A stretch of DNA of 44,814 nucleotides from an uncultured Clostridia bacterium (GTDB lineage Bacteria > Bacillota > Clostridia > Oscillospirales > Acutalibacteraceae), in contig CANRNI010000020.1 in the NCBI GenBank assembly GCA_947631945.1, positions 1-44,814 of the forward strand, in the 5' to 3' direction. This document shows, one piece after another, positions 42,009 through 44,814 of the stretch. A program made the translations under genes and the position numbers. The first letter of the stretch is position 1. Each line of letters begins with the position of its first letter. The notes beneath the pieces are model-generated. The model ran no database searches. It was not told the origin of the DNA and was given only the letters and a program-made list of their open reading frames with translations.

Positions 42009-44708
42009 ATGAATTTCTACAGAGAAGAGGTTGACGCCGTTTTAAAGGAAGTAGGCAGTTCGCGCGAAGGACTTACCTCCGCCGAAGCCGCGAAAAGGCT
42101 CGAAAAAAACGGCAGGAACAAACTAAAGCAGCCTCCCAAGGATTCCATTATCAAGCGCTTTTTTGCGCAGCTCACAGATCCGATGATTATAATTCTGCTT
42201 GCCGCCGCCGCGATTTCGGCTGTACTCGCCATTATCGAGCATGAATTTCCCTCGGACGTAATTATTATTCTTGTAGTTGTTATAATCAACGCTGTTCTCG
42301 GTGTATATCAGGAAAGCAAGGCTGAAAAAGCGATAGAAGCCTTGCAGGAGATGTCCGCGGCGACGACAAAGACTTTGCGCGACGGCAATGTGGTAGCCGT
42401 CAAGAGCGAGGAGCTTGTAGTGGGCGACGTAATAGTTCTCGAGGCCGGCGATTCCATTCCTGCGGACTGCCGCATAATAGAATGTGCGAGCATGAAAATA
42501 GAGGAAGCGGCGCTTACCGGTGAATCTGTTCCGGTTACAAAGATGCTCGAGGTCATAAACGGCAAAAAAGATGACGCCGTACCTCTCGGCGACCGTAAAA
42601 ATATGGCGTATATGGGCAGTACCCTCGTTTTCGGAAGAGGCAAAGCCGTTGTGGTAGCCACGGGTATGGATACCGAAATGGGTAAAATCGCCGACGCTAT
42701 AGCTTCGGCGGAGGACGGTGAAACTCCGCTTCAGAAAAAGCTAAATCAGCTCAGTAAAATACTTACTGTTCTTGTTATAGGTATATGCATATTTATATTC
42801 GCGTTCCAGATAGTTAAAAACCTTATAAGCGGAGAGCCAATCGGATTTGATATCGTTCTTGAATTCTTTATGGTGGCGGTTTCTCTTGCCGTCGCCGCTA
42901 TTCCCGAAGGTCTCGCGGCCGTAGTTACTATAGTTCTTTCAATGGGCGTTACAACGATGTCAAAGAAAAACGCCATTATCAGAAAGCTTACCGCTGTTGA
43001 AACTCTCGGCTGTGCGCAGATAATCTGCTCGGACAAAACAGGCACTCTTACGCAAAACGTTATGACTGTTGTAGATTCTTTCTGCGTCGATGAAAAGAAT
43101 CTCGCTACAATGATGTCGCTGTGTACCGACGTTGTTGTAAATGACGACGGTTCTGTCAACGGTGAGCCTACGGAAGCGGCTCTCGTTAATTTCGCTCATA
43201 AATTAGGGCTTAACAAAAACGAGCTCATGAAAAAAATGCCCAGAATCGGCGAGGCGCCGTTTGATTCCGGCAGAAAGATGATGTCAACCGTACACCAAAC
43301 GGGGAACGGCATAGTTCAGTTTACAAAGGGTGCGCCTGATATAGTTGTCGGCAAGTGTAAATACGCGCAAATTGACGGCAAAGTCGTTCCGATGACCGAT
43401 GAAGTAAAGAAGAAAATCGCCGGAGAAAACAAGAGAATGGCGGATAAAGCTCTGCGTGTTCTCGCGTGCGCGATGAAAAAATATCCGAGCGTTCCCGAAT
43501 CATATGAACCCGATTATCTCGAAACAGACCTTGTTTTCGTAGGTCTTACGGGCATGATTGACCCTGTACGTCCCGAGGTCAAAGCGGCTATAGACGAATG
43601 CCGCGGCGCGGGAATAACTCCGATTATGATAACCGGCGACCACAAGGATACAGCCGTCGCGATAGCGAAGGAGCTCGGAATTATAACCGACGAAAAGAAC
43701 GCTATGACAGGTTCAGACCTTGAAAAGCTTTCAGATGAGGAATTTGATAAAAAAGTTACGGAGACTTTCGTTTACGCGCGTGTCCAGCCCGAGCATAAGA
43801 CAAGAATAGTAACGGCTTGGAAAAAGAAAGGTTACGTTACGGCTATGACCGGCGACGGCGTTAACGACGCTCCGTCAATAAAGAGCGCCGATATCGGCGT
43901 GGGCATGGGCATAACAGGTACGGACGTTACGAAGAATGTGGCGGATATGGTTCTCGCGGACGACAACTTCGCTACAATAGTTTCAGCCGTAGGAGAAGGC
44001 AGAAGAATTTACGATAACATAAGAAAGGCTATCCAGTTCCTGCTCGGCTCCAATCTCTCGGAGGTTCTTTCAATATTCTTCGCTACGCTTTTAGGTTTTA
44101 CGATTCTCGAAGCTCCTCATCTTTTGTGGATAAATCTTGTAACAGACTGTTTCCCCGCTCTCGCTCTCGGCATTGAAAAACCCGAAAGAAATATAATGAA
44201 AAGAAAGCCGAGAAGCGCTTCGGCAGGAGTATTCTCGGGAGGACTGGGGATTGACTGCCTTTATCAGGGCGTACTTGTTACGATTCTTACCATGGCGGCT
44301 TACTTTGCGGGCGTAAACTGGGGCGTTCCGTTTGCGCAGTGGACGTTTACAAACATAAGCCTTTCTGACGTTCTTATGCATGACAGAGCGCTTACAGGCA
44401 CGACAATGGCTTTCCTTACAATGTCGATGTGCGAGATTTTCCATTCTCTTAATATGCGTTCGCAGAGAGGTTCCATAATCGTTATGATGCTCAAGGGCAG
44501 CGTAAATTTACCGCTTTTTGGCTCGATGGTAGCGTCTCTTATCCTTACAACGGTTGTTATAGAGATACCGTTCCTCGCAGACGCTTTTGATTTCGCGGCT
44601 CTTGACCTTAAACATTATTTCGTAGCTCTCGGTCTTGCGTTCTGCATAATTCCGATAGTTGAAATAGTAAAATTGTTCCAGCGCGCGGCGACAAAGAACA
44701 AACAGTAA
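42009..44708 (+). CDS. P-type cation ATPase, Ca2+/Mn2+ type (PMCA-like)
   Basis: The product has 899 residues, full length. The N-terminal cation-ATPase domain is followed by membrane pairs. TGES (170-173) is the actuator motif, IPEGL (298-302) the M4 ion site, SDKTGTLTQN with phosphorylated D342, MTGDGVNDAPSIK the hinge, and LLWINLVTDCFPALALGIEKPE in M6 (shown as NLVTD...PALALG) supplies more ligands. These residues fit plasma-membrane calcium pumps. The preceding Mn2+-type riboswitch argues that manganese export is the relevant job, as for other yybP-ykoY-controlled pumps. AAAGGAAG lies before ATG 42009. A terminator follows. Confidence 0.95.
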   Translation: MNFYREEVDAVLKEVGSSREGLTSAEAAKRLEKNGRNKLKQPPKDSIIKRFFAQLTDPMIIILLAAAAISAVLAIIEHEFPSDVIIILVVVIINAVLGVYQESKAEKAIEALQEMSAATTKTLRDGNVVAVKSEELVVGDVIVLEAGDSIPADCRIIECASMKIEEAALTGESVPVTKMLEVINGKKDDAVPLGDRKNMAYMGSTLVFGRGKAVVVATGMDTEMGKIADAIASAEDGETPLQKKLNQLSKILTVLVIGICIFIFAFQIVKNLISGEPIGFDIVLEFFMVAVSLAVAAIPEGLAAVVTIVLSMGVTTMSKKNAIIRKLTAVETLGCAQIICSDKTGTLTQNVMTVVDSFCVDEKNLATMMSLCTDVVVNDDGSVNGEPTEAALVNFAHKLGLNKNELMKKMPRIGEAPFDSGRKMMSTVHQTGNGIVQFTKGAPDIVVGKCKYAQIDGKVVPMTDEVKKKIAGENKRMADKALRVLACAMKKYPSVPESYEPDYLETDLVFVGLTGMIDPVRPEVKAAIDECRGAGITPIMITGDHKDTAVAIAKELGIITDEKNAMTGSDLEKLSDEEFDKKVTETFVYARVQPEHKTRIVTAWKKKGYVTAMTGDGVNDAPSIKSADIGVGMGITGTDVTKNVADMVLADDNFATIVSAVGEGRRIYDNIRKAIQFLLGSNLSEVLSIFFATLLGFTILEAPHLLWINLVTDCFPALALGIEKPERNIMKRKPRSASAGVFSGGLGIDCLYQGVLVTILTMAAYFAGVNWGVPFAQWTFTNISLSDVLMHDRALTGTTMAFLTMSMCEIFHSLNMRSQRGSIIVMMLKGSVNLPLFGSMVASLILTTVVIEIPFLADAFDFAALDLKHYFVALGLAFCIIPIVEIVKLFQRAATKNKQ

Positions 44709-44767
44709 TTCGAAAAATAAAATAATATAGAGCCTTTGGGGCTGTAAAAAAATACCCGCAAAAAATT

Positions 44768-44808
44768 GGACTGCAGATCCACGATAGGGTGGAAATGCAG
44801 TCCGTTTT
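44768..44808 (+). terminator. Rho-independent terminator of the ATPase gene
   Basis: GGACTGCA (44768-44775) pairs with TGCAGTCC (44796-44803), with inner CCAC/GTGG, and is followed by GTTTTG. Confidence 0.75.
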
Positions 44809-44814
44809 GTGATA

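Overview
The window looks like a chromosomal segment from a Gram-positive anaerobe of the Clostridia, most likely an Oscillospiraceae/Ruminococcaceae-type gut commensal. This is inferred from the gene content (class B sortases, dockerin-like repeats, SpoIID-type protein, MecA-like adaptor, YtrA-type GntR regulator), from TTGACA/TATAAT promoters with 17-base spacers, from AGGAGG-type ribosome sites, and from host-glycan hydrolases (GH38, GH95-like). No rRNA, tRNA or CRISPR array was seen.

Layout. 1-2.27 kb is a mobile-element graveyard: pieces of an integrase, a relaxase-type Sel1 tail, an NlpC/P60 peptidase and a YRG/ADP-ribosyltransferase-like protein are joined end to end, next to a cloverleaf-forming sequence. 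The right edge cuts an ABC ATPase gene immediately after Walker B, leaving its GntR repressor intact. 3.2-4.8 kb carries a MecA-like adaptor and a divergent Lgt-like membrane protein. 5.1-15.8 kb is one gene for a secreted protein of about 3575 residues, built of six diverged repeats of 390-570 residues with an aromatic amphipathic tail and no recognised domain. 16.1-18.6 kb is hom-lysC. 19.0-28.7 kb is a co-directional minus-strand run: FAD-dependent oxidoreductase, CinA C-terminal amidase, two class B sortases, a tail-anchored unknown protein, a SpoIID protein with permuted motif order and a dockerin-like pair, GalE and a secreted dockerin-like protein. 29.1-30.3 kb is a small integrated-element relic with a lipoprotein gene. 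30.4-36.5 kb holds MscS, a GH38 alpha-mannosidase, a probably leaderless HAD phosphatase gene and a shortened GH95-like protein. 36.9-40.5 kb is recA-recX-rimO-pgsA behind a LexA-type box. 40.9-44.7 kb is a GNAT acetyltransferase and a P-type cation ATPase preceded by what looks like a yybP-ykoY manganese riboswitch.

Two related families of non-coding elements with terminal inverted repeats (about 178 and 279 bp, two copies each) sit between operons. They share a core but differ at their ends. One copy lies between the riboswitch terminator and the ATPase gene, another 5 bases after the pgsA stop codon.

The strongest candidates for something undescribed are the giant repeat protein, the sortase/permuted-SpoIID/dockerin-like surface cluster, and the paired element families. 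Function is not assigned where the sequence does not support it.
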